Assembly: GCF_000155735.2 (NCBI RefSeq)
Contig: NC_020908.1
Location: forward strand, 3,291,001 to 3,355,000
DNA: 64,000 nucleotides
Reading direction: 5' to 3'
Source of the DNA: Octadecabacter arcticus 238
Lineage (GTDB): Bacteria > Pseudomonadota > Alphaproteobacteria > Rhodobacterales > Rhodobacteraceae
Below, piece by piece: positions 33,140-42,886 of this stretch (position 1 is the stretch's first letter; every line of letters begins with the position of its first letter). The position numbers were made by a program, and so were the translations under genes. The notes below the pieces were generated by a model. That model did no database searches, was not told the origin of the DNA, and saw only the letters and a list, made by a program, of their open reading frames with translations.

Positions 33140-34426
33140 ATGACTGACCTTGCCCCCCTTCTTGCGCGGATCACGGACAAACGCGATGACCTGATCGCTT
33201 TGACGCAGGATCTGATCCGCATCCCGACGCTCAATCCCCCAGGCGATAATTATCGCGACATTTGTGACTATCTGGACCGCCGCTTGTCCGCACACGGCTT
33301 CACAACCGAACTGATCCGCGCCCATGACACCCCCGGCGACAGTGAAAAATACCCCCGTTGGAATATCGTGGCACGCCGCGACGGCGCGCAAAAAGGCGAC
33401 TGCGTGCATTTTAACAGCCACACCGACGTGGTCGAGGTCGGCAATGGCTGGACGCAAGACCCGTTCGGCGGCGATCTGATTGACGGCAAAATCTACGGAC
33501 GCGGTGCATGCGACATGAAAGGCGGACTTGCAGCATCGATCATCGCGGCTGAAGCATTTATCGAGACCTACCCCGACTTTCACGGCGCGATTGAGATTTC
33601 AGGCACAGCGGATGAAGAATCCGGCGGCTATGGCGGCGTCGCCTACCTTGCCGAAAAGGGCTTTTTCGATCCAGCGAAAGTCCAGCACGTCATCATCCCC
33701 GAACCCCTGAACAAAGACCGCGTTTGCCTTGGCCATCGCGGCGGTTGGTGGGCGGAAATTGAAACATTCGGCGAAATTGCACATGGATCAATGCCGTTTC
33801 TTGGCGATTGCGCCGTGCGCCACATGGGCGCTGTTTTGAACAAATTCGAAACCGATTTGTTTCCCGCAATGGCGCTGCGGCGCACCGACATGCCTGTCGT
33901 TCCCGAAGGCGCACGACAATCGACGATGAACATCAATTCGATTCACGGCGGTCAAAAAGAACAGGCGGACGATTTCACCGGCCTGCCCGCACACTGCGTG
34001 CCAGATTCGTGCCGCATCGTCATTGATCGCCGCTTCTTGGATGAAGAACCGCTCGATATGGTGCGCGATGAGGTGACTGGTATTCTTGACGGCCTCAAAT
34101 CCAGCCGCGCCAAATTCGACTACGCGCTGACGGAGCTTAACCACGTGTTGCCATCAATGACCGACCGCAACGCACCGATCGCCGCCACGATTGCGGGACA
34201 AATTCAAAAAGTGCTCGGAAAGCCCGCACAATTTGTTGCCAGCCCCGGCACCTATGATCAAAAACACATCGACCGGATCGGCAAATTAAAGAACTGTGTC
34301 GCTTACGGACCGGGCATTCTGGAACTGGCCCACAAACCCGATGAATATATCGGGGTTGATGATATGATGGTGAGTGTAGAGGTTATGGTCAGAAGTCTGG
34401 CCGCACTGCTACTGCCAAAAGACTAA
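33140..34426 (+). CDS. M20-family amidohydrolase (ArgE/DapE-like)
   Basis: 428 residues with the dinuclear zinc site: His and Asp in HFNSHTDVVEVG, the bridging Asp in GACDMKGGL, the EE pair in GTADEESGGYGG, and Glu in IIPEPLNKDR. Such enzymes remove acyl groups from amino acids or peptides. The general family name does not fix a substrate. It is the first gene of a run with a peptide ABC importer, only 16 bp before the binding protein, so the substrate probably comes through that transporter. Confidence 0.88.
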   Translation: MTDLAPLLARITDKRDDLIALTQDLIRIPTLNPPGDNYRDICDYLDRRLSAHGFTTELIRAHDTPGDSEKYPRWNIVARRDGAQKGDCVHFNSHTDVVEVGNGWTQDPFGGDLIDGKIYGRGACDMKGGLAASIIAAEAFIETYPDFHGAIEISGTADEESGGYGGVAYLAEKGFFDPAKVQHVIIPEPLNKDRVCLGHRGGWWAEIETFGEIAHGSMPFLGDCAVRHMGAVLNKFETDLFPAMALRRTDMPVVPEGARQSTMNINSIHGGQKEQADDFTGLPAHCVPDSCRIVIDRRFLDEEPLDMVRDEVTGILDGLKSSRAKFDYALTELNHVLPSMTDRNAPIAATIAGQIQKVLGKPAQFVASPGTYDQKHIDRIGKLKNCVAYGPGILELAHKPDEYIGVDDMMVSVEVMVRSLAALLLPKD

Positions 34427-34442
34427 TCAAGGAGGAATCGAT

Positions 34443-35918
34443 ATGACCCATTTTACCAAACTTCTATCTGCCAGCGTGCTTGCTCTGACGGCCAGCATCG
34501 CGTCGGCGCAAACCAGCATCACTGTCGCCATCCAGTTGGAACCACCGAACCTTGACCCCACGGGTGGTGCAGCGCAAGCCATTGATTCCGTGCTGTATTC
34601 AAATGTGTTTGAGGGCCTGACGCGGTTCATGGCCGACGGATCCGTTGTCGCGGGCCTCGCACAAAGCTGGGACATTTCCGAAGACGGGCTGACCTATACC
34701 TTCATGCTCCACGATGGCGTGACGTTCCATGACGGCACCACCATGGATGCCGAAGATGTAAAATTCTCACTTGATCGTGCCCGCAGCGAAGAAAGCATCA
34801 ATGCGCAAAAAGGCCTGTTTGCCGATATCGCTGATGTCACTGTCGTTGATCCGCTGACGGTCGCTGTCACGCTGTCCCAACCCAACGGCATGATCTTGTT
34901 CAACATGGCATGGGGTGACGCCGTGATCGTTGCGCCAGAAAGCATTGACACCATTGCCTCAAACCCGATTGGCACCGGCGCGTTCACCTTCACCGACTGG
35001 GTCCAAGGCGACCGCTTGGAACTGACACGCAATAAGAGCTATTGGGGACAGCCCGCCGCGCTCGAAACCGCGACGTTCCGCTTTATCTCCGACCCCACAG
35101 CCGCGTTTGCCGCTGTGATGGCCGAAGACGTCGACGCCTTTGTCGGCTTCCCTGCCCCCGAAAACCTGCCACAATTTGAGGCTGATCCACGGTTCCAGGT
35201 CCTCGTTGGCAACACCGAGGGCGAAACGATCTTGTCGATGAACAACAAAATGCCACCCTTCGATAATGTCTTGGTGCGCCAAGCCGTGTCACTGGCCATC
35301 GACCGTCAATCAATCATTGATGGCGCAATGTTCGGCTATGGCACACCCATCGGCACGCACTTTGCGCCGCACAACCCCGACTACGTCGACCTGATCGCCA
35401 ACAGCACCTACAACCCTCAACGCGCCCGTGAATTACTTGCCGAGGCTGGCTTTGCGGACGGGTTCACAACGACGCTGAAACTGCCGCCGCCCTCCTACGC
35501 ACGGCGCGGCGGTGAAATCATCGCAAGCCAACTGCGCGAGGTCGGGATCACGGCCGAAATCAGCAATCTCGAATGGGCGCAATGGATCGAAGAGGTCTTT
35601 AACGGGAATGACTTTGGCCTGTCGATCGTGTCCCACACCGAACCGATGGACATCGGCATCTACGCTGATCCTAAGTATTACTTCCAATACGACAATCCGG
35701 AATTTCAGGCTTTGATGGACACGCTGAACGCCACCACCGACCCTGCCACACGCAGCGCATTGCTCGCAGACGCCCAAACGATAATCTCTGAGGATTACGT
35801 CAACGGCTACCTGTTCCAGCTTGCTGTGCCGACAGTCGCAAAGGCGGGTCTGAACGGCCTCTGGCTTAATCAGCCGACAGCCGCCGTGGACCTCACCGGC
35901 GTCACTTGGTCCGAATGA
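34443..35918 (+). CDS. Peptide/solute ABC transporter, periplasmic binding protein (SBP family 5)
   Basis: 491 residues with a signal peptide (LLSASVLALTASIASAQ). The family 5 signature EGLTRFMADGSVVAGLAQSW follows the N-terminal EPPNLDP, and TFHDGTTMDAEDVKFS is the second conserved region. These bind oligopeptides, opines or similar compounds. A strong site AAGGAGG precedes ATG 34443. Followed, after a 142-bp gap with a dispersed repeat, by its permeases. Confidence 0.93.
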   Translation: MTHFTKLLSASVLALTASIASAQTSITVAIQLEPPNLDPTGGAAQAIDSVLYSNVFEGLTRFMADGSVVAGLAQSWDISEDGLTYTFMLHDGVTFHDGTTMDAEDVKFSLDRARSEESINAQKGLFADIADVTVVDPLTVAVTLSQPNGMILFNMAWGDAVIVAPESIDTIASNPIGTGAFTFTDWVQGDRLELTRNKSYWGQPAALETATFRFISDPTAAFAAVMAEDVDAFVGFPAPENLPQFEADPRFQVLVGNTEGETILSMNNKMPPFDNVLVRQAVSLAIDRQSIIDGAMFGYGTPIGTHFAPHNPDYVDLIANSTYNPQRARELLAEAGFADGFTTTLKLPPPSYARRGGEIIASQLREVGITAEISNLEWAQWIEEVFNGNDFGLSIVSHTEPMDIGIYADPKYYFQYDNPEFQALMDTLNATTDPATRSALLADAQTIISEDYVNGYLFQLAVPTVAKAGLNGLWLNQPTAAVDLTGVTWSE

Positions 35919-35990
35919 TACGCACCAAAGGGGGGCACAGCGTTTGCCCCCCACACCCGTTGTCTTCCCCAGTCTTTGACTCCCCCGTCT

Positions 35991-36034
35991 TTGCTTCGAA
36001 AATATCTCGGGGAGTCCGAAGGACGGGGCAGCGC
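35991..36034 (+). repeat. Dispersed intergenic repeat, copy A
   Basis: A 44-base segment with core CGGGGAGTCC, ending AAGGACGGGGCAGCGC, about 90 percent identical to 56821-56864. It lies between the binding-protein gene and the first permease gene, in the operon's spacer, where it may form mRNA structure and lower permease expression relative to the binding protein. Confidence 0.85.
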
Positions 36035-36060
36035 GCCCTCATCTGCGGCGCAGACGTCGC

Positions 36061-37005
36061 ATGATCCGCTACATCGCGTCGCGCCTCCTCTCGCTCACCC
36101 TCAGCCTCATCGCAGCTAGCATCGTTATTTTTGCAGTGATCGAAGTCATTCCCGGTGATCCCGCGGCCTTCATGCTTGGCGTCAATGCCCGCCCTGACAC
36201 GCTGTTGGCGCTGCGCGATCAAATGGGCCTCAACGACCCGCTACCCTTGCGCTATTTCACTTGGGTCACAGGGATGCTGACGGGCGATTTTGGTATCTCA
36301 TGGACCTATAAAACCCCTGTTGCCGAACTGGTAAATGACCGCATTTGGGTCTCCCTGCCCCTTGCGATCTACGCGCTGTTCCTCTCCACGATCATTGCCT
36401 TCCCCGCTGGCATAATTGCCGCCAGCCGTCGCGGTGGCATGGGCGATGTGTCGATCATGGGCGCGACGCAACTTGGTGTTGCGATCCCGAATTTCTGGTT
36501 CGCCATGATCCTTGTGCTGATCTTCGCGATCAAGCTGCGCTGGTTTTCAGCTGGCGGGTTTCCCGGCTGGGACACGCCCCTGCTCGCGATTAAATCCCTG
36601 ACCCTTCCCGCAATCGCATTGGCGCTGCCACAAGCGGCAATTCTTGCGCGTGTCATGCGCTCCTCGCTCCTCGATAATCTTGGGGAAGATTACATTCGCA
36701 CCGCCCGCGCCAAGGGGCTGACCCGCCGCCAGGCCCTATGGCGGCACGCGGTACGCAACGCCCTGATCCCAGTCCTCACGATTATTGGATTGCAGTTCTC
36801 GTTCCTTCTGGCCGGCGGCATTATCATCGAACAAATTTTCTTCCTCCCCGGTCTTGGTCGCCTGATTTTTCAATCCATTTCTGCCCGCGATTTGATCGTT
36901 GTAGAAAGTGTGGTGATGCTGTTGGTTTTTGTCGTCATCGTGGTGAATTTCGCTGTGGATCTGGCCTATGCCGTCGTTGATCCACGATTGCGCAGCCGCG
37001 CATGA
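36061..37005 (+). CDS. Peptide ABC transporter permease (DppB-like)
   Basis: 314 residues with six membrane helices. The EAA loop that contacts the ATPase is EDYIRTARAKGLTRRQALWRH at about residue 205 onward, and the N-terminus (MIRYIASRLL) is typical of DppB/OppB. It overlaps the second permease by 4 bp (ATGA at 37002). Confidence 0.93.
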   Translation: MIRYIASRLLSLTLSLIAASIVIFAVIEVIPGDPAAFMLGVNARPDTLLALRDQMGLNDPLPLRYFTWVTGMLTGDFGISWTYKTPVAELVNDRIWVSLPLAIYALFLSTIIAFPAGIIAASRRGGMGDVSIMGATQLGVAIPNFWFAMILVLIFAIKLRWFSAGGFPGWDTPLLAIKSLTLPAIALALPQAAILARVMRSSLLDNLGEDYIRTARAKGLTRRQALWRHAVRNALIPVLTIIGLQFSFLLAGGIIIEQIFFLPGLGRLIFQSISARDLIVVESVVMLLVFVVIVVNFAVDLAYAVVDPRLRSRA

Positions 37006-37817
37006 GCCGGAGCATCGCCATAGGAGCAACCTTAACGCTGGTCTTCCTCGGCCTCGCCGCACTGTCGTTTATATATACGCCCTACGACATACAGTCGTTT
37101 GATATTCCAAACAAACTTCATCGACCTGATGCCGCGAACTGGCTCGGCACAGATCACTTTGGCCGCGATATACTTTCAATGATCATGTTGGGCGCGCGCA
37201 CGTCTATCGCCGTCGCCGTCCTCGCGGTGGGTATCGGCATCTGCATCGGCGTCCCGCTTGGCCTTCTGGCCGCCGCGCGGCGCGGATCGCTGCTGGACGA
37301 GCTGATCATGCGCGGCAACGACCTCGTGTTTGCCTTTCCCAGCCTTGTGATCGCAATCCTGATCACTGCCATCTTTGGCCCTTCCGCGATCAACGCTATC
37401 ATCGCCATCGGAATTTTCAACATCCCCGTGTTTGCGCGGCTGTCGCGCGGCGCGGCCCTGCCGATCTGGGAACGCGATTTCATCCTCGCGGCGCGCGTTG
37501 CGGGCAAATCCAGCCTGCGCATCTCAATCGAACACATCCTGCCCAACATCACCAACCTGATGATCGTCCAAGGCACGATCCAGTTTTCCCTCGGCATTCT
37601 CGCCGAAGCCGCATTGTCCTACATCGGCCTCGGCGCGCAGCCCCCCACCGCAAGCTGGGGGCGCATGTTGGCAGACGCGCAAACGCTCACCTCAATTGCG
37701 CCGCACACGGCCCTGATACCCGGAATGGCGATCGTCTTGATGGTGCTGGGCCTCAACCTGCTGGGTGACGGGCTGCGCGACTGGCTCGACCCACGGATCA
37801 GGATTGCCAGAACATGA
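37002..37817 (+). CDS. Peptide ABC transporter permease (DppC-like)
   Basis: 271 residues, six membrane helices. The DppC signature HFGRDILSMIMLGARTS appears after the first helix and the EAA loop is ILAARVAGKSSLRISIEHIL. Start and stop overlap the neighbours by 4 bp each, so translation of the permeases and ATPase is coupled. Confidence 0.93.
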   Translation: MSRSIAIGATLTLVFLGLAALSFIYTPYDIQSFDIPNKLHRPDAANWLGTDHFGRDILSMIMLGARTSIAVAVLAVGIGICIGVPLGLLAAARRGSLLDELIMRGNDLVFAFPSLVIAILITAIFGPSAINAIIAIGIFNIPVFARLSRGAALPIWERDFILAARVAGKSSLRISIEHILPNITNLMIVQGTIQFSLGILAEAALSYIGLGAQPPTASWGRMLADAQTLTSIAPHTALIPGMAIVLMVLGLNLLGDGLRDWLDPRIRIART

Positions 37818-39391
37818 CCCTGCTTCACATCCGCGATCTGATATTAACCATCGGGACCACAGACATTCTGCACGACGTCGATTTGCAGCTACAGCGCGGG
37901 GAAATCGTCGCGATCACGGGCGAAAGCGGGTCGGGCAAATCGATGACCGCCCTGTCGATCATGGGCTTGCTGCCGCGCGGTGCGCGCAGCTCAGGGCAAA
38001 TCCTGCTGGATGGAACCGATATCCTGACCACGTCGGAACCCGACCTGTGCAAAATGCGCGGCAACACCATGGGCATGGTATTTCAAGAACCGATGACCGC
38101 GCTCAATCCAGTCCAAACCATCGGCGATCAGGTGGCCGAAACGATCCTCATTCATGAGAATACGAGCAAGAAACAGGCGCACAAACGCGCCGCCGATATG
38201 TTGCAACGCGTCGGGCTTGATGTTGCACCTTTGCGGTTTCCCCATGAATTATCCGGCGGCCAACGCCAACGCGTCGTCATCGCGATGGCCATCGTGAAAC
38301 ACCCCAGACTGCTGATCGCGGATGAACCGACAACGGCGCTGGATGTAACGACGCAGGCCAACATTCTGACGCTTCTCAAAGACCTCGTGCGCGAATTTGA
38401 CATGGGGCTTTTGCTGATCACCCACGATCTGGCTGTGGTCGCGGACGTTGCCGACCACATCGTCGTCATGCAAAAAGGCCGCGTCGTGGAATCCGCGCCG
38501 ACGCACGATCTTTTGGCGAATATGCGCCACCCTTACACCCGCGCGCTCTTTGATGCGTCGAGCCATCAAGTTGACCTGCCTGTACATACAGGTTGTGTAC
38601 AGCTTGTGCACGCAAGTCACATCGTGCGTGACTACCCAGCGCGGCGCAAAACGCTGTTCGGTCCGCGCCCTAAATTTCGCGCACTCGACGACGTCAGCTT
38701 TACAATTGATCGCGGTGAAAGGGTCGGATTGGTCGGCGAAAGCGGCTGTGGAAAATCCACCTTAACCCGCGCGCTGCTAGGTCTTGAAGACGTACAAGGC
38801 GGCACCATCACGCTAGACGGCGCACCTGTCTTTGCGGGCAAGAAACCCAACCTGCCCGTGCGGCGAAAAATGCAGGTGGTGTTTCAAGATCCCTACGGGT
38901 CTTTCAACCCGCGCCACCGCGTTTCGCGTTTGGTATCAGAACCTTGGCACCTGCTTGATCACCCCCCCGACAACCCAGAAGCACGCATTGCCGCCGCATT
39001 GGAAGACGTCGGTTTGTCGGCGTCTGATGCATCCAAATACATCCATGAATTTTCTGGTGGCCAACGCCAGCGCATCGCAATCGCGCGCGCCCTGATCGTG
39101 GAACCCGACTTGATCATTTTTGACGAAGCGGTGTCAGCACTGGACGTATCGGTTCGCGCACAAGTTCTTGATTTAATTGCGGACCTATGTCGAAAACGCC
39201 CGCTTGCCTATCTGTTCATAAGCCATGATCTGACAGTTGTGCGCAGCGTCACAGATCGCGTTCTGGTGATGAAATTCGGTCAAATCGTCGAACAGGGCGC
39301 AACTGAATCCGTCTTCAACAACCCCCAACACCCCTACACACAAACCCTATTGGCCGCCGCCCCCAAGCTGCCTGATTTTGAGGAAGCCTGA
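37814..39391 (+). CDS. Fused dual ATP-binding protein of the peptide ABC transporter (DppD-DppF type)
   Basis: 525 residues containing both ATPases in one chain. Half one (1-255): Walker A GESGSGKSM, signature LSGGQRQR, Walker B LLIADEPTT. Half two (275-525): Walker A GESGCGKST, signature FSGGQRQR, Walker B LIIFDEAVS. The C-terminal NPQHPYTQTLLAAAP is the oligopeptide-transporter signature. The fusion fixes a 1:1 ratio for the two halves. Confidence 0.93.
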   Translation: MTLLHIRDLILTIGTTDILHDVDLQLQRGEIVAITGESGSGKSMTALSIMGLLPRGARSSGQILLDGTDILTTSEPDLCKMRGNTMGMVFQEPMTALNPVQTIGDQVAETILIHENTSKKQAHKRAADMLQRVGLDVAPLRFPHELSGGQRQRVVIAMAIVKHPRLLIADEPTTALDVTTQANILTLLKDLVREFDMGLLLITHDLAVVADVADHIVVMQKGRVVESAPTHDLLANMRHPYTRALFDASSHQVDLPVHTGCVQLVHASHIVRDYPARRKTLFGPRPKFRALDDVSFTIDRGERVGLVGESGCGKSTLTRALLGLEDVQGGTITLDGAPVFAGKKPNLPVRRKMQVVFQDPYGSFNPRHRVSRLVSEPWHLLDHPPDNPEARIAAALEDVGLSASDASKYIHEFSGGQRQRIAIARALIVEPDLIIFDEAVSALDVSVRAQVLDLIADLCRKRPLAYLFISHDLTVVRSVTDRVLVMKFGQIVEQGATESVFNNPQHPYTQTLLAAAPKLPDFEEA

Positions 39392-39392
39392 C

Positions 39393-40835
39393 ATGCCACT
39401 GACGCCCTTTGACATCCCCGTCGCCCACCATCTGATCGGTGGTAAATGGACACCGGCCAAAGCGACAATCCCTGTGACGGACCCCTCCACGGGCGACCCG
39501 CTCAACTCCATCGCGCGCGGCACTCCAGCCGATATAGACGCCGCCGTGACCGCCGCACACACCGCGCTGAACGGTGCATGGGGTGCAATGACGGCGCTGG
39601 ATCGTGGCCGCATCCTAAGCCGCATCGGGCAGGTCGTTTTGACACATGTTGATGCGCTTGCGGAGCTGGAATCCCGCGACGTCGGCAAACCCCTGACGCA
39701 GGCCCGCGCCGATGCCGTGGCACTGGCACGGTATTTTGAATTTTACGGCGGTGCGGCGGATAAAATCACAGGCGAAACAATACCTTATCAGGCTGGATAT
39801 ACCGTTTATACTCTGCGCGAACCGCATGGCGTCACGGGCCATATCATCCCTTGGAACTACCCAATGCAGATCATCGGGCGCTCGGTGGGGGCGGCACTTG
39901 CGATGGGCAATGCTTGCGTTTTGAAACCTGCCGAAGACGCCTGTCTCACGGCACTGGCGTTTGCGCAAATAGCGACGGACGCGGGTCTTCCGGCCGGGGC
40001 GTTAAACGTCGTCACGGGCCTCGGCGCTGAAGCTGGCGCAGCTCTGTCGTCACATACTGGCATAGCGCATATGTCGTTCACCGGATCAGTCCGCACGGGC
40101 GAAATGATCCAGGCAGCGGCTGCAAAAAACGTCATACCCGTAACGCTAGAACTTGGCGGGAAATCCCCGCAGCTTGTGTTTGACGACGCGGACCTCGACC
40201 GCGCACTGCCGTTCTTGGTGAAAGCGGGCATCCAGAATGCTGGCCAAACCTGTTCGGCTTCCAGCCGCATCTTGGTGCAGCGCGGCGTTTACGACACCGT
40301 GCGCGACCGCATGGCCGCTGCCTACCGTGCCTTGAAAGTTGGCCCCGCGATGGACGACCTCAACGTCGGACCCTTGATTTCAGCCCGCCAGAAAGACATC
40401 GTGTTGGGCTTCCTCGCCAAGGGTGCCAACCTCACCATCGCGGCACGCGGGCAGATCGTGACCGACGCCGCCGGACATTATGTGGCCCCAACATTGTTTG
40501 CGGACGTGCCACCGGATCACCCCCTCGCCCAAGATGAAATTTTCGGACCGGTACAAGTTTTGATCCCCTTTGACGACGAAGCCGACGCCCTGCGCATCGC
40601 CAATTCGACAGATTTCGGTCTGGTCGCATCCGTTTGGACAGCGGACGGCGGGCGCCAGATGCGACTGGCCAAAGCGTTGAAGTCAGGCCAAGTCTTTATC
40701 AACAACTACGGCGCAGGCGGCGGCGTGGAATTGCCGTTCGGCGGCGTCGGAAAGTCAGGCCACGGCCGCGAAAAGGGCTTTGAGGCGCTGTACGGTTTTT
40801 CAACGCTCAAAACCGTAGCGGCATGGCATGGTTAG
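39393..40835 (+). CDS. NAD(P)-dependent aldehyde dehydrogenase
   Basis: 480 residues of the ALDH superfamily: catalytic Cys in QNAGQTCSASSRIL, general base Glu in VTLELGGKSP, and the NAD site FTGSVRTGEMI. It resembles betaine-, gamma-aminobutyr- and other amino-aldehyde dehydrogenases, which cannot be separated by eye. The start MPLTPFD at 39393 has AGGAAG upstream; it begins 1 bp after the ATPase stop. Its place behind a peptide importer suggests that an aldehyde arises from the imported compound. Confidence 0.9.
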   Translation: MPLTPFDIPVAHHLIGGKWTPAKATIPVTDPSTGDPLNSIARGTPADIDAAVTAAHTALNGAWGAMTALDRGRILSRIGQVVLTHVDALAELESRDVGKPLTQARADAVALARYFEFYGGAADKITGETIPYQAGYTVYTLREPHGVTGHIIPWNYPMQIIGRSVGAALAMGNACVLKPAEDACLTALAFAQIATDAGLPAGALNVVTGLGAEAGAALSSHTGIAHMSFTGSVRTGEMIQAAAAKNVIPVTLELGGKSPQLVFDDADLDRALPFLVKAGIQNAGQTCSASSRILVQRGVYDTVRDRMAAAYRALKVGPAMDDLNVGPLISARQKDIVLGFLAKGANLTIAARGQIVTDAAGHYVAPTLFADVPPDHPLAQDEIFGPVQVLIPFDDEADALRIANSTDFGLVASVWTADGGRQMRLAKALKSGQVFINNYGAGGGVELPFGGVGKSGHGREKGFEALYGFSTLKTVAAWHG

Positions 40836-40844
40836 GGGAATTCA

Positions 40845-41849
40845 ATGACTTACAAGACAGGGCCGCGAAATTTGATCACCGACATCACAGGCCTGCGGGT
40901 CGGCAATGCGCAAGACGCCACGCTAAAATCCGGCAGTACCGTTCTGCTGGGGGATGCGCCCTTCACCGCATCGGTCCACGTCATGGGCGGCGGGCCTGGC
41001 ACGCGCGAAACTGACCTTCTGGCGCCTGACAAAACCGTGCAACAGGTTGACGCCTTGGTGTTGTCGGGCGGATCGGCATTTGGTCTGGATGCCTGTGGCG
41101 GCGTCGCGGATGGCTTGCGCGATATGGGTCGTGGGTTCGCTGTGGGAAACGTCACTGTGCCGATTGTCCCTGGGGCCATTGTGTTTGATCTGATCAACGG
41201 CGGCAACAAAGCGTGGGACGTAAACCCCTACCCCGCATTGGGTCGCGCGGCCTTGGTCAACGCGACGCAGGACTTTGCGCTTGGCAGCGTCGGCGCTGGC
41301 ACGGGTGCGATGGCCGCACGACAGAAGGGCGGGCTTGGATCGGCGTCCGTCGTGTTGCCGGACGGCACGACCGTCGCCGCCCTTGTCGTGGTTAACGCAT
41401 TGGGCAGCGTCACGACCCACGGGGATCGCCATTTCTGGGCCGCTCCATTTGAAATGGGCAATGAATTCGGCGGGCTCGGTCCCGATCCGGCAGGCGGGTA
41501 CACTGCGCCGGACCCAAGCCGTAAGGAACGTGCGATGGGGCTGCATGCGTCCGTCGGTGCCAATACCACGATCGCCATTGTCGCGACCGACGCGCCGTTG
41601 ACCAAAACGCAATGCCACCGTCTTGCGGTGAATGCCCACGACGGCATGGCCCGCGCAATTGTGCCATCCCACACACCGCTGGACGGTGATTTGGTGTTTG
41701 GTGTGTCGACAGGGACCGGCGCACCCATAGATCACGCGGCCTACGCCCCGATTGGCGCAGCAGCTGCAACATGCCTGAGCCGCGCAATCGCGCGCGCGAT
41801 CTATGAAGCGACGCCAGCACCGGGCGATCTTATCGCGACCTACCGCTAA
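40845..41849 (+). CDS. P1-family (S58, DmpA-like) aminopeptidase
   Basis: 334 residues of the Ntn-type DmpA/BapA group, whose precursor cleaves itself before a Ser or Thr that becomes the nucleophile. Visible landmarks are LITDITGLRVGNAQD near the start, SGGSAFGLDACGGVADGL, and the candidate processing region VVNALGSVTTHGD. Family members act as aminopeptidases on D- or beta-amino-acid peptides. It is 9 bp behind the aldehyde dehydrogenase, last in the operon, and overlaps convergent modC by 4 bp. Confidence 0.87.
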   Translation: MTYKTGPRNLITDITGLRVGNAQDATLKSGSTVLLGDAPFTASVHVMGGGPGTRETDLLAPDKTVQQVDALVLSGGSAFGLDACGGVADGLRDMGRGFAVGNVTVPIVPGAIVFDLINGGNKAWDVNPYPALGRAALVNATQDFALGSVGAGTGAMAARQKGGLGSASVVLPDGTTVAALVVVNALGSVTTHGDRHFWAAPFEMGNEFGGLGPDPAGGYTAPDPSRKERAMGLHASVGANTTIAIVATDAPLTKTQCHRLAVNAHDGMARAIVPSHTPLDGDLVFGVSTGTGAPIDHAAYAPIGAAAATCLSRAIARAIYEATPAPGDLIATYR

Positions 41850-42886
41850 CCAACATCCGCAGGCGCAATCGCTGTGGCCTTCAGGATCGCAAAAATCTGG
41901 TCGCCAACGGCCAATCCCATGACGTCACACGACCGTTTTGTCACCCGCGCCAACAGGCGGGCATCGCCCGCAGTCAGCGCCACCGCCACCCCAGGACCAG
42001 CGCCGCGTTCCAAAGCTGCGATGGTGACGGGCAAGACATTCAACGCACTGATATCTGTCGGGGCAGAGCGTGACAGGATCACATCCTGCGCCGGAACTCG
42101 CACGCGCACAGTGCTACCTGCACGCCCCACCGCCCCCGGCACCCAAAGCGCGCCAGCGCCAGTTTCAATCTTGGTCAAACCGTCGGTTGCGTGGCCAACA
42201 ACACGGCCCGTCAAAACGGCACCGGCATCACGAACGCCCAAAAATGGCACCGCCGCAGGGTCGGCCAATACGTCCTCGACGGTGCCCTCCAGCACCACGC
42301 GGCCCTCGTTCAAGACGACGATCCGGCTGGCCAATCGCGCGACTTCGCCCATGTCATGGCTAACATACAGGATCGGGATCGCCGTTTGGTCGCGCAATGC
42401 TTCGAGGTATGGCAACACTTCGGCCTTACGCGGCGCATCCAAGGCCGACAATGGTTCGTCGAGCAGTAGGACCTTGGGTGCTGACATCAACGCACGACCA
42501 AGGGCGACGCGTTGTTTTTCACCCCCCGAAAGCGCGGCGGGAAACCGATCCAGCAGCGCGCCCAGACCCAACACCGCAACAACCGCGTCTTCATCGTGGA
42601 CGCCGCCATATCGCAGGTTTTTCAGGACTGACATATGCGGAAAAAGCCGTGCGTCTTGAAAGACATAGCCGACACCGCGTTTGTGCGGTGACAGCTTGGA
42701 CAGGTCGCGGCCATCCAACGACACTTCGGCGCGATCACACGCCAGCAAGCCCGCAATGGCGCGGATCACACTGGTTTTCCCCGACCCTGACGGGCCAAAA
42801 ATTGCGGTGACGCCTGCTGGCGCGTCCAACGTCACATCCAATGCAAAACCGTCAAATTCCTTGGCGATGGATACACGCAGCATCAC
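41846..42886 (-). CDS. modC: Molybdate ABC transporter ATP-binding protein
   Basis: 346 residues: Walker A GPSGSGKTS (about residue 32), signature LSGGEKQR, Walker B LLLDEPLSALD, and a C-terminal TOBE domain that binds oxyanion (after about residue 270). Its start overlaps the modB stop by 4 bp. With modB and modA it imports molybdate for molybdenum cofactor. No ModE-like regulator is next to it. Confidence 0.95.
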   Translation of the reverse strand: MMLRVSIAKEFDGFALDVTLDAPAGVTAIFGPSGSGKTSVIRAIAGLLACDRAEVSLDGRDLSKLSPHKRGVGYVFQDARLFPHMSVLKNLRYGGVHDEDAVVAVLGLGALLDRFPAALSGGEKQRVALGRALMSAPKVLLLDEPLSALDAPRKAEVLPYLEALRDQTAIPILYVSHDMGEVARLASRIVVLNEGRVVLEGTVEDVLADPAAVPFLGVRDAGAVLTGRVVGHATDGLTKIETGAGALWVPGAVGRAGSTVRVRVPAQDVILSRSAPTDISALNVLPVTIAALERGAGPGVAVALTAGDARLLARVTKRSCDVMGLAVGDQIFAILKATAIAPADVG

